This document shows positions 1 to 12,700 of a DNA stretch of 64,000 nucleotides, piece after piece (the stretch's first letter is position 1; every line of letters begins with the position of its first letter). The stretch comes from Triangularia verruculosa (taxonomy: Eukaryota > Ascomycota > Sordariomycetes > Sordariales > Podosporaceae): the NCBI GenBank assembly GCA_033296885.1, contig MU863986.1, positions 1 through 64,000 on the forward strand, read 5' to 3'. Position numbers and translations under genes: made by a program. The notes under the pieces were generated by a model. The model had not been told where the DNA came from. It worked only from the letters and a program-made list of their open reading frames with translations, and made no database searches.

Positions 1-95
<95 letters not shown>
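1..95. repeat. Poly-C homopolymer at window start
   Basis: The first 95 bases are all C with no interruption, then ordinary AT-rich sequence begins abruptly at 96. No (CCCTAA)n telomere unit is visible. A pure run this long next to normal DNA looks like a contig-end or sequencing artefact (for example poly-G reads on the other strand), though a real homopolymer cannot be excluded from sequence alone. Confidence 0.95.
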
Positions 96-766
96 ACGGC
101 ACTTAAAGAAAGTTGAGCAATCATGAAAAGTGTGTGTCAAGCAAGGTAATGCGCAACCGAATCGCGATGGGTGAGAAAAGCAGAAACGCTATCATTATTC
201 ATTTTCTCAAGGGATCTAACTAACGAGAAGAAACGAGCATCAAGCCATCATATACCTATGTCATCATTCATCATCGTCATCATCAAAACCAGACCACCTC
301 CCTAGAGCCTCCTGGTTTATCAAAGCCAACAATGCCAAAACAAAGACGAGAGAATTTGGAATAATTAACAACAGCTTTCCGCCATCAAGCCCAGCTGGGA
401 ATAACAGAAACAACGTCACTTTTTGTTCTTAAAAACACACAACAACTTTGAATAAATCAAGAGAGCAGAGAAAAACTCGATAGACAAAATGATAAACAGA
501 ACAGAGCAGGGTATGTAGCAATATCCAACAACCTCAACAACCAAAGACACGAGAAAATTAAAAATATTTTGTTCAACCGCCAAAGAACATAAAGAAATAT
601 CCATCGCATTTATAATGCTTGCTTGCTTGCTTCATAATATCCCAATCCCAAAAGAATTAACCCCACCCCTAACCATCCATGCGTTCATTCATATCCATCC
701 AAAAAAAAAAAAAAAATTGAATCCCTGAATTCCTTAAAACGCCTTTTCCCCAAACATGTCCCTCAC
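96..766. other. 3' flank of the leashin gene
   Basis: AT-rich stretch downstream of the giant minus-strand gene and presumably containing its 3' untranslated region and polyadenylation site. It holds a short GCTT microsatellite near 617-632 and a 15-base A run near 701-716. The only sizeable reading frame (416-604, minus) is Phe/Ser/Val-rich with no recognisable family, and I do not call it a gene. Confidence 0.5.
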
Positions 767-3700
767 TCAAATATATCCCCCATGATCTCCCATACTAACA
801 TCACTCCCCCTCTGCCCCGGCGGCGAAGGCAACTGCCTCCCACCACCCCCCCTCTCCTGCTTCGGGCTCCTCCCGCCCACACTAGCCCCTCCTCCCCCAG
901 CATCACTAATCGGCGTCAACAACCTCACATTCTTCCCCCTAAGACTCTGCGTCGGCGTAGCAGGCGAAGCATACGCCGACCTCGCCACCAGCACCTGCGC
1001 CGGCGTCACCACAATCTCATCATCCCCCCTCCCTTCATCATCGCCCTTTTTCAGCACCAGCGGGAACAGCACCACCCTCACGGTAGCCCCCGTGGATTCG
1101 AGCTCCTCATTCGTGAGATTCGACTGTCCTCCGTCGTTCATGAGAGCAGCGTTGAACTTTACATCCTCCACAAGTTCACCCGCGTCGTCGTATTCAGGCT
1201 GCAGAGGCGGGAGCATAATGTACTCGGCCCTCTGGCAGCGCATCTCAATCGCCAGCCCCACCGCTTCACGAACTACACGGCGAAGCTGGGCTTGGATCTG
1301 ATCTTCCAGATTGGAAGGAGGAGGCAGGATCTTGGCGAGGGTGTCCAAGATGGCTTGGACAACTGCCTCCGTGTCCTGGTCGCGCTGTCTCTTGAACCCT
1401 GGGCGGCGCGACAAGAGTGTCAATGTCACGGCCCGCCACTGTCGGACAGCGTGGGGAGGTCCGACATCTACAAGCTGCTTCTCGAGATGCTTGAGCTTCT
1501 GCCGTTGCTCCCGGTCCATACCGAAAAGATACCGCGTAAAGACAAATTCCCAGATCATGGTCATAGTCATGCTCATGAAAATGTCACGGCGGCGGACGCG
1601 GTCGTTAAGGTAAATGTCGACATTGGAGCCATCCAGGACGGCATTGTCGAGGCGGTCAATCAGTTTCTCATCACTGAGTTCATTTGTCAGGCGGCATGCG
1701 CGCATGTCGCTGAACTTGGAGAATCGGAGCACCCATTGCGAGACGTGGGCGCACAGCTGCTGGCAGCGATGGTCAAAGTAGTCAATATCACGGACGTCAA
1801 GGAAGTCGGAATCAACGCTGGCCCTGCTCTGCTCGAGGATTTGCTGCTGGAGCCTCTTGATTTCCTCTGTCGAGGCCTCTAATTGTGCGCGGAGATGGGC
1901 GATCTCGGCATCTTTTTCCTTGGCAGACCGAGCTTGCTTTTGGAGCTCTTTGCTGGCATGAGCTTGTTGAGCTTCGAAGCGACGAATCTCCTCGTGATGC
2001 TGGACAGCGATGGCAGAGGTGGAGTTTCGCAGACCCTCATTGGTTTGTTTTAGTCGCTCGATAACATCATTGGCCTCGTGGAGTGAGCGTTTGAGATGTT
2101 CGATTTCGTACTCGCGGTCGCTGCTCGAGGACAGACTCCCACGGACCAGCTGCGACTGAGCTTGGGCGCGGCTCTGTGCGAGCTGCTGGTTTTCATGTAT
2201 GAGCTGCTCGACGCGAGCCTCGAGCTCAATTACTTGCAAGCTCTGGCGGCGACGCATGCTGTGCGGTCGAGTCGGTGAACGTGGAGAGCCCATTCGGCCC
2301 TCGCCAACAGCCTCCTGGAACATGACGAGGTTAGCAGTTGCAAGGGGATAAATTATGAAATTGACAGGGAATAAAACTCACAAAGACATCAGACATGTCC
2401 TTGGCAGCACGGGTACGACCTTCATTTGCGATGGGCGGAGATGTGCTTGATGTTGACGAGGTAGCAGTGGCAGCGACAGCGATGGCTGGGGAGAGGTCGG
2501 TTGAATTGTGCGCCTTGGCGGCTAGCTCTGGTTGGCTAGAGTCGCCTGACCGCAAGTTCCCACTGGTTCGCTTGCCCATCCGTCGGAGTGGGGGCGTCGC
2601 ATTGTTGTGCGACCGGCTGCTCCCGACACTGCCTGGACTGTCAGGCCGCAACGGCTCAGGCGTGCGGAGGCGTTGAAGGCTGGTGTTGGGCACGATCCGC
2701 TTGGCGCTACTGCCGCTGCTGCTGCTGCTGCTAACAGCCGATGCAACTGCTGATTTTTCAGGCTCGCGTGAGTGAGGGGGCGGTGAAGGCTCTAGCAGCC
2801 GAATGGTTGCGCTCAACGGTGAGCGTCTTGTTGGTCGGTCCACCTCGGCGCTGTTGCGTGGTGTGCCAAGGTGAACACCACTGACACCACTGTCACGGAG
2901 GCGCTCAGTCTCGCCGGGACGAAGCAGTTCCTGGGAAACACGGGGAGAGTCTGCACTGAAACCACTGTCTCGGTGAGCTTCAAGAGTCTCCAAAGTGCGT
3001 CGAAGGCCGTGTACCGGTGTATGCAGACGGATAGGCGTCTTCTGTTTCTTGGGCTCATCATCCTCCTCCGATAGCTCTTCTTGCACCGGCGGCAAGCTAG
3101 AATGAGATCGCATAAAGTCCCCGAAACTGGACATGCGCGGAAGCCGAACAGGTTGGTCTGCCACAGGAACCGTCTCCCGGACATGCTCTTTCTTGTCATC
3201 CGCCGTGATGTCTCGTGTCTCGAATGCCTCCTCATCAGCGATATCATCAGGGAAAGAGAACGACCGTTGCACAGGCTCCGGCGGCGGTGAACTCTTCCCA
3301 CGCTCCGCCTTCCTCCCCCTTTCTGAATCCTCCGCCTTTGCCTTTCCCAGCTCCCTGACTGACCTGGGAATCGTTTCTGAATCCATTCTCCCCAAGCCAG
3401 ACTCGGTCAACTTTTTCAACAACCCCCTTGACTTCTTCTCTGCTGTAGGCTCATCCTCCTCGTCATACAGGCTCCCTTTCCTTTCCTTCCAATTACCCTC
3501 ATCATCTTGATACACCGGTGCACCACCCAGTACGGGCCCCAGAACAGACCCCATGTCATCCCAACCTGAAGTCAACACACTGATGTTGTCATCTCCCATC
3601 ACTCTCCAGTCTTCCTTTTCTTTCCCTTTTAACTTGTCGAACAACGAAACACCACCTCCAAATGCAGCAGTGGTCGCAACAACAGCCTCCTCCTTACTGC

Positions 3701-6700
3701 TCTCCTTATTGGTACTAGTAGGCGACGCTGCGAAATCCTTCGCGGACACAACGGGCTCCACTATTTCTCCTTGCTCTGCCTTCTCAGTCTTGATCTTTTT
3801 GCGCCGTCCCTCGTACTTGAACGGCGGGTCGTGCGAGATGTGGCTGCTCTCTTGAGCGGGAGTGAGATCAACTTGTGCTCCTAAACCCCGTGGTGGTGTT
3901 CTCTCAAGGCTAATCGGGGGAAGTAGAGAGATCTCAGGAAGCAAACCCGTATTGGCAATGACAGGTGCAGGAGTTACAGGAGCGAGTTTCTCAACTTGCT
4001 TGTGAACAGCCGGAGTTGAAGGTTCAGGAGACGTAAGGGCGAGCTCTTTGTCAAACTCCCGGTTGAGAGGAGTTGAAGGTAGAGTGGCGGCGGGTAAATC
4101 AACCACCTTCTCAATGACGGGCGTTTGCGGTCTGCTGTGAGGAAGAGGTATCATCTCAGCCTCGCGAGTAAAATTGACGGGTGTCTGAGGTCTGCTGGCT
4201 GGCTTGGGCACCTCGATAATGACGGGCTCTTCCTCAAGGGCGACGAAAATGGGCTCCTGGACCTCTTGTAAGACAGGTTCTTGCTCGACAACGGGAGCCT
4301 CTTCAAGAACATCCACTTCAACCACAGGAGCAGTCTCAGCATCGAGAATCTCCACTTCAACAACCGGGGCGTCGTCAACAGAGGGTGTCTCGACGTCAGA
4401 AGCTTCAACGATAGAAACTTCCACAGTAGGTGTCTCAATAATTGGCGTCTCTTCGAGAGCCGGTGATTCGCTGATGAGAGCACCACCAACAACTGCCTCA
4501 TCTAGAGAAGGAGTTGATGTCTTCTCAGCTAGGACATTCTGAGATTGAAGGTCAGGGACAACAACGGGTGCTTGTCTTTCGGTGACCAAAGGCGTGTCAA
4601 CACCAGAGCCGCCGTCATGGTCGTCAATTACTGCCGGGACGTTCTTCCCCTTTCTATTTTTCTTTGACTTTTTGGTTGGCAAGGGGAAGAAGTCGTCGTC
4701 AGCTTGGTCCTCATCCTTGGGCACAGGCTGCTCAATTGGCTCCTCGATGGAAAGCTGCCGGTCGATGGGCTTTTCGGTAACCTCATTTTCTTCGATTGGC
4801 TTAGTAGGAGCGGCGTTATCGATGTCGGTAAGTCTAGTAGGTTCCAAGAAGGTCTCGGAAACAGCCTGGGAGACGGGCTGAACCAGAAACGCGGGGACAG
4901 GTTCAACAATAGGCGCAGCGGCGACCTGAGGAGTGAACTCAAGGGCAACCTTCACAGTCGCCTCATGAGCGGGCTTGGCAACAGGCTCAGGAGCAGAGGT
5001 CACCTTGGAAGAAGGCTCAGACTCATTGTCAACCTCGATTTGCTTACCCTTCTTGGACTCTTTGACGGGGAGCACCGAGCTCTCATCGGCTTGTTGTTCA
5101 CTTGTAACTTGGCTGGCGTCTCCAACAGGTTCTTCCGGATGGTCAAGGCTGCGCTCAGTCGTCGTAGCAACATCTGACGGGCCTGCAGAAGCAACGGCGA
5201 GGCTGATGATAGGAGCAAGTCCAACAGCCTCAACAATGTCAGAGGCGGCTGGAATTTCCACTTGCGAGGCCCCAGAGACGGGAGTCTGTCCAATTGAAGT
5301 CGGCTCAGCGACGCACGGAGCCTCAAAATCCTGCTCAGCTCTTTGAATGCTCTCTTGAGTGCTGGTTGGCAAGCCGGTGACCTCTTCGACAGTAGCAGAC
5401 GTTTGCTCCTCGGTGGTATCAGGCTGAGAAATGACCCGAGGCAGAATAGCATCTAGCACCCGTCGCTCCTGTTGAGAAGGAATGTCAGGAATGTCGACAA
5501 TGTTCAGAGAGCGATCTTGAGTGGGTTCTTGAACCAATCCCGTGGTTGGCTCAGTAGGCTCAACCTGAGGAGTGGCGACTGTAGATATCTGAGGCTCAGG
5601 CTGTAGCTCAAGAGCAGGCGAAGTCTCTGGTAACCTTTCGATCTCGGACTCGAATGTGGGCTGAGGAACATCATTCTCAACTGCCAAAGAGCGTTCTTGG
5701 CTGGGCTCTTCAACAGCTTCAACAATGGAAGCGTCTTCCTCGGTGATAGCAATCATCAGCTGGTCCATAACGGGCTCCTCAACCACCTCGAACTGAGAAA
5801 TGGCAACCGGGTATTGCTCAGCTTCAACCTGCTGGGGAGTGACTCCATGTATAGGTTCACCCTCAGCGTTATTGACCACATCATTGCTTTTCAGTGGCTC
5901 TCCTTGTACGTCTGATGGCCCTTGAATCTCGAACTGTTGTATGCCAGATTCAGGTGCTCCCAAGACTGGTCCTTTAACGATGGGCACAGGCTCCTTAGGC
6001 ATAGCAACTGCCCTGGAGATACCAGGCCGAGGAATTTCCAAAGACTCAGATTCAGCTTCGACATCAATAACCTCTGGGAGGCCTGACGGAATAGCCTCAG
6101 GCTTTTGGTCTGCAATTGCGGAAGAGGGGACAATCCCCTCAGTCACTGGGAGAGATTCGGCAGCCTTTGGCTCAGAAACGAAGATAGACTCATCCTCTAT
6201 GTCGGATTCCGGAAGTGGTACGGCTGTCGCCTCGGACAAGAAAAAGTTTGGCTCTTCGCAAGCCTCGGACTCGGCATGTTCATCCTGTGGCTTAAGCGTG
6301 AGAAAGGGCTCCTCGATTGTTGGCTCAAGGGGGTTACTGATTTCCTGCGCAGGAGTTGCGATGGTAGAAGTAGGCTCGGAACTAACGACTTCGGAACCTT
6401 TTTTTTCCTTCTTGGACTCTTTGGATGGCTTAATTACCTCTTGAGACTCTGCAACCGGCGGTTCGGAGCACTCTGGGGCAACCTCGATGGGCAAGTTGTC
6501 GATCGACGGTGATTGTTGTTCCGTAGCCTCCTGGACTAAGGGTGTTGCTGGCTCCTCGGGTACTGTCGGCGCAATGGTAGGCTCAATGGACTCTTCGACG
6601 TCACATAAGGGTTGGTCAATGGTCGGCACGGCAATCGGATCCTGGACCTCGGTACTAGATGGAGTTGAAACGCCTGATTTCTCAGCCTCAAAGTTGGTGG

Positions 6701-9700
6701 TCTTTTTCTTCTTCTTTTTCTTCTTCTTACCCTTCTTTTTCTTGGCTGGCACTTCAGACATCTCTTCCGGTTGTCCTTCAGTGACCAGGTCGGGGGCTGC
6801 AGTTGAAGCGGGCCCCTCGAGGGCTGTCTCCACAACAGGTAGATTGGACGTTTTTGTAGAGACTTCGATGACTCCCGGGGATTTTTCGACAATACCAGGG
6901 ACTTCATCGGTAGAAGGGGTCTCTTCGGCTTCGGGCGCCGAGACCTGTCTAGAAGTTAGGGCGTCTTCGACTGCGGAAGATTCTTCGATGTCAGCGGGCT
7001 TTTCGACAGCGAGAGGCTCCTGGATAGTGACTTTGGGCTTCTCAGCAGTGTCAGTTGCTTCTTCAGCGATAGCTTTGTCTTTCTCAGCAAAGACCGGCTC
7101 ATCGATGACTGGCGCTTCAACGACTGGCTCCTCAGCAACGGTAACGGACGCTTCAACAGCAACGACAGGCTCCTCAATTGTCTCAGCAACATCCATCGAT
7201 CGGACGTCTGGCTGCAAGGCCTCAAGGATAGCAGGTGTATGCTCCTCAGTAGTAGCAGGAACAACCTCCTCAACAGGATCATCCGATGTTGGTTCTTCAA
7301 CAGTGGCAAGAGCCTCTTCCTCAACAACCTCAGGTGTAACAGCCTCGGCCGAAGTATTATTCTCCTCCACCACGATGGGAGTCGGCTCCTCAACTGGCGT
7401 AGGAGCCACCAGTTCAAGCTCGTCAGGCGTAACCTCTGGTAGAGGCGTTTCGGATGCCAAAACAAGGACCTCATTGACTGCAGACTTATAGACAACAGCA
7501 GACGTCTCTTCAGCCGGTGTAGGGACCGCGGATTCAAGCTCGTCTACTGTGGCCTCGGGCAGGGGTGTTTCGGATGCCGAAACGAGATCCCTGTCGAATG
7601 CGGTCTCTTGAACCATAGGAGGTGCCTCTTCGACTGGAACATCAGCAGGCTCGTCCTCAGCCACGTCGGTATCGACAGGCTCTTCAATGGCCGGGGTAGG
7701 CTCCTCTAGCACAGGAATGGCTTCTGCAACCGTCACGATCGGCCCGTCTTCAATGACGGGGGCTGCCCCTTCGGCGACCTTTTCGACAACAGGAGTTGGG
7801 TCATCGACGGCAATAGGCGTAGCCTCCTCGACAACGGCAATCTCAGGATCAGTCACGGCGGTCTCAGCCTCGGGCTCGGGCTCGTCGGTGACGACTGCCA
7901 GTTCCTCCACAACGGGCTCTTCAGGTAAAGGAATTGTCACAGCTTCCGCCAGCTCGTTCTCAGTGAATGGAGCGAGATCAGGGGTCTCACAAACCTCCCC
8001 TGGCAATTGAATCGTTATGGCCTCTTCTAACTCATCCAGTGAAGACTGTGGTTGCTCAAATCCATCGATCGAAACGATATCGGAGCTCTCGCCAACCTCC
8101 TCTGGCAATGAAACTGTCACAGCTTCTGCGAATTCATCCCGCTGAGACCGTGGTTGCCGTAGCTCAGTAGTCGGAGCGATATCAAACTCCTCTTCGGCTG
8201 CCTCTGACAATGGAATTGAGACGGCCTCCGCCAAATCATCTACTTGAGATTGTGGGTGCTCGAGCTCAGTAACGGGGGCGAAATCGAAGCCCCCTTCGGC
8301 TTCCTCTGGCAAGGGAATTGTCACAGCCTCCGCGAGCTCTTCTGGTTGAAAGCTGAGCTGCTCAGTTTCAGTAACTAGGGCGATATCGAAGCTCTCCTCG
8401 GCTTCCTCTGGTAAGGGAATTGTCAAGGCCTCTGCCAACTCATCTGGCTGAAGTAGTGACTGCTCGGGTTCGGTAACTGGAGGCGGGTCGGAGCTCACCT
8501 CGGGCTCAAGCTCGACAGTGGTCGCAGGTTGCTCAGGAGAATCGTCGACCATGTCAACAGCGACGGAGTCTGGCTGAGCTACAGAGATAGGCTCGGTGGC
8601 AGGGGGGACATCAGGCTCAACCATTGATGACTCAACCTCTGGTGCAAGCACAACCAACTCAGGCTCCGATTGTAGCTCTGCATCCAAGTTGACACTGCGG
8701 TCTGAAATAACAGTTTCCTCGTGAGCCGCAGGAATGCTGATATCAGCGGTGTTCATGGGCTCTTCAGCTGCAGGGACATCGGCACGTGGAGTTGGCGTTG
8801 CTTGTTCAACAGCAAGACTAGTGGTCTCTTCGGCGACAATTCGTTGCTCCCCGACAGTTGGAGCTTGCTCTTCTTGAATAAGAGCTGAAACCTGAGGGAC
8901 CAACTCGGCCTCGGAAGCAGTCTTTGGTTCGGGCTCAGGGGCTATCTTGACTGGCGACTCCGGGACCGTGATCTCTTCAACCGCGGAAGTTAGTTGAACC
9001 TCCTCTTGCATATCAACAACTGACAGGTTATCATGAACAGAGGCTTCAGTTTCCACGATAATCGCATCGGCAGCTGGTTCTTCAACAGGAGTTTCGTTGA
9101 TCGGAGCGGGCTTTTGAACGACCTCAGTCTGCGCCTCCTGGTGAACGGCCTCAGTAGTTGCTTCAGCAATTGCTATTGACTCGACCGCTAGGGCCTCTTC
9201 TTGAGTGGTCTCCGAAACAGCAAAAGGTTCTTCGACCAAACCTTTCTCGATGACAAGAACAGGTCCCTCAGTTGTCGTTGTTGGCTCGGCAGCAGAGACT
9301 TCTTCCTCCTGGACTGTTGAATCTTCAGCATTGGCGGGCTCTTCTGCTGTCTTGGTCCTTGATACAATGACAGGATCTTCAGTCAAAACTGGTTCTGGAG
9401 CAACCACAGATTTCTCGACTATCGTTGGCTCGGCAGAAGCCATGGTGGTTGGCCCCTCAACAGAAGTGGGCTCTTCAACAACCGACGTCTCTGAGACAGA
9501 GGTGGACTCCTCGGGGATGGGAGAAAGCTCTCTAGGAACAACTGTAGCAGCCTTCGCTGTCAATTCTCCGATAGTTGGCTCGTGTACGGCCTCATACGAC
9601 TGGGTTGTTGGAAGCTCAGATTCTGTTGTCGGTCCCATGGCAGTTTCCTCTGATGAAACCTCAGGCTCGGTAGCCGCTTCTTGAACAATTTCCCCGGTTT

Positions 9701-12700
9701 TCTGTGATGAGTTCTCGAGACAAACCGCGTCTCGTTGAACAGTCTGCTCTGGTTGCTGACGTTCAAGCTCAGTGGTTGGCTCCTGAGCAGTCTGCTCTCT
9801 TTGATTAGAAGGAGCCTCGGGTGCAACATCAAACTCTCTCTCTTGTTCTCCCGTTACTGCACACGGCATTAGCATCAATATCCATCTCTTATTCAACTCT
9901 CATCCAAGAATACAAAAGAAAAGGGGTTGCTCTCACCATCCACCTGAGCCACCACCTTCTCACCTCCCCGTTCCTGCTGCTCCTCCCCCAGGACATCACT
10001 GCTAGGCCAAGAAATCGCACTCTTCTTCTGCATCGCCGCCGCCTTCTCCCTCTTCTCCCTCATCCGTCCCGCCACCCTCTTCAACCTCGTCACAAGCATC
10101 AACCCATTACCCAACCCCCCCGACGACGGCCCAGTCTCGTTATTCCCTTCACCAACCGTCCCCTCCGAGTCCGCCATACTCCCCCCAAATTCCGACGGCG
10201 TCTCCGCTCTCCTGCCCAGAGCCAAAGACAGCACTGACCGTCCATCATTGATACTATCAGCATCATTTTCAGCAGCAGGGGTAGAAGAAGGAGGCTCAGT
10301 CTCCTCTGCCACCGCGCTGAGTTGGTCGAGGTTGTGCTCAAAGCCCACCTGGGAAGGAGAGGGAACTTGCTTAGGAGAGTCGATAGACGTCAACGAGGCA
10401 GAGCGTAGTGTGGCTGGCCATCCCTCAGCGTCGGCATTGGTTGCTGCAGCTGCAGCAATAGCGGCAGTCTTGAGCGCGGTAGACTTCTTCCGCTTCTCTC
10501 TCTTCTTACCTCGGAGACTATACCGGGAAGAAGCACCAGCTGTATCCTCCGACTCATGCTCTGTTACAGGGGACATAGCGCCACTGCTTGTGGGGGTATA
10601 AGAACCAGGGCTGATGGCTTCCAGCACAAAGTTAACGGACCGAGGCCTGGGAGTGGTTGGCGTAGAGGCGAGCGTTGATTCATGCAGTTGTGTAGCATCA
10701 ATTGGGAGTGCTGCGGTTTGGATTGGCTGTGGTACCTGAAACGGTGTCTCCTGCCGCTGCTGCGGGTGTAATTGTTGTGGGGGATGTACAGCGATGGTAC
10801 CCAATTGCTGCTGCTCTTGCAGGGGAGTGGCTGTAGTTGCTGCAGGCGTTTCAGCCCGATGTTCTTGGGGCTGTTCAACATCGCCCATAGGGGCAGTTGA
10901 AGTTTCTTGTCCTTCATTACTTTGGAATGCTGGGCCAATGTCAGTCTCAATGGTGTTCTTGTATTCATTTCTAGAATCCCTTACTCTTCTCCTCTCCAGC
11001 CTTCACAGTATCCGTAAAAGAATTAGAATCAACAGTCTCATCCGGCAGTGAAGCAAGTGCTGCAGCCTCCTCAGTAGCGATTGGCTCTGGCTGGGTAACG
11101 GCAGTGCTTCCCGTTGCACCACTTGTTAAGGACTCAGTGGTGTTGTCTGCAGCCACAAGCGGGGCAGTATCACGTTGCTCGATCGAATCTAAGGCATCAT
11201 TAGTTCGCTTTTTTACTTTATTTTTTCCCCGGAATGGAGGACCTTACCGCTGCTAGACGAGATGTCGTGTGCTGATTTTGGCCCGGTGAAGTCCTTTTCA
11301 GTATCGGCCTCCTCCTTAGTAGTGGGCTCCAGCTCCGGAGTTGGTTCGGTCGTCAACGGCGGCGCGGCGGAGGGTTCCTGTTCCTGTTGCAAAGAAATCG
11401 TGTCAAAGCCTGGTTCTTCCTCGGGAATGTCTTGTACAGCAGCAATGTTTTCATCAAGAAGTAATAAATCAAAGGGAGCAGTGGCAGTAACACCATCATG
11501 TCGATCGCTGGAAATCTCATTGAGTACAGATTCCACCGTCTCCTGGTTGTTCTGGCTGTTTTTCTCTGGCAGCTGTGCTGGTGGTAACGATGATGGGAAA
11601 ACCTCAGAAACGGGATGGGCCTCGGTCTGGTGTGGTTTATTGTCGTCCTCACCTCTTGGTGTTATGCTGTCGTTACTATTGCTACTGTTGGGTTGCTCGC
11701 TTGAGCCTCGACTGACCTGTCCGGGAATTTTGTGCTCCTTGAGGGGCTCGACAGAAGAGACGCTCTGCCGCGTATTTTGCTTGGGCTCCTGTTGGCCTAG
11801 GATATCGCTGTGTGCATCCTGTTCCGGCTCGTCGTCCGCAGGAAGCAGGATAGCGGCGGCATCCTCGGTCGTTTGCTTTGCCTCGGGCTCCGGGTCCGTG
11901 GATAATGGCTGAACTGTCGTGTCCGTAACAGATGGTTCCTCGGCAACAGGGACTGTAGTGAGATTTTCAGTCGATTGGGAAGCGTTCTTCTTCTTTTTCT
12001 TCTTCTTGGACTTCTTACTGCTAGTAGTTGTCGACATGGGAGTCTCTTCGATTTGGGCTGGGCCAGGGGTAATCTCCTCGGGAGGCACTGTCTCGGCAAT
12101 AGGAGTCTCGGGGACAGCCGTGGTCTCTTCAACTGGTGCGGTCTCAGCGGTGGTATCAACTACGGCTTCACTTGGGCCTGATGAGGCAAGCGACTCTGTA
12201 ACTGGTTCCGAAATGGACTGTTCAGCAACATCATTAGCGGTAGTCGTGTCCTCGGTGTCATTGGATGCTGTAGTGGCCTTCTTCTTTTTCTTCTTCTTTT
12301 TGCTCTTCTTTCCAGGATGCTCCGCTGCCACAGTCTCGGCAGTAACGGGTGTGGTTGAAGCCTCAGGGACAGTATCTTCTTGAATAGCCATGTTAGGCGT
12401 CAGTGCTGTCATGGTCTCCGAGAGTAAGACGTCCTGAACAGGTTCCTGGATAACAACTGGCTCATCAGTGACAGTCAATGTCGTTTCATCGGCATCCTGC
12501 ACAATGTCCTCTTTCTCTTCATTGTTGTCGACATCAGCGACCCCAGCCTCGATTGATTTCAATCCTTCATCTGACAACTCCTCATCAGCCTTCTCGATCT
12601 CTACCCCAGCCTGGACAGGGGTGGGGGAGGTCTTGACAGGGGCAACAACGGTGTCTGGCGTCACGCTAGAAGTGTCTTGCGCTGGTTTGTCCTCGATTTC

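Noticed and set aside
1..95. Telomere at the window start
   Set aside because: No CCCTAA-type unit is present; the run is pure C.
782..1882. 366-codon plus-strand reading frame opposite the last leashin exon
   Set aside because: It is antisense to an exon whose in-frame protein and splice sites are consistent. Its product is low-complexity Arg/His/Pro-rich, as expected for a complementary frame.
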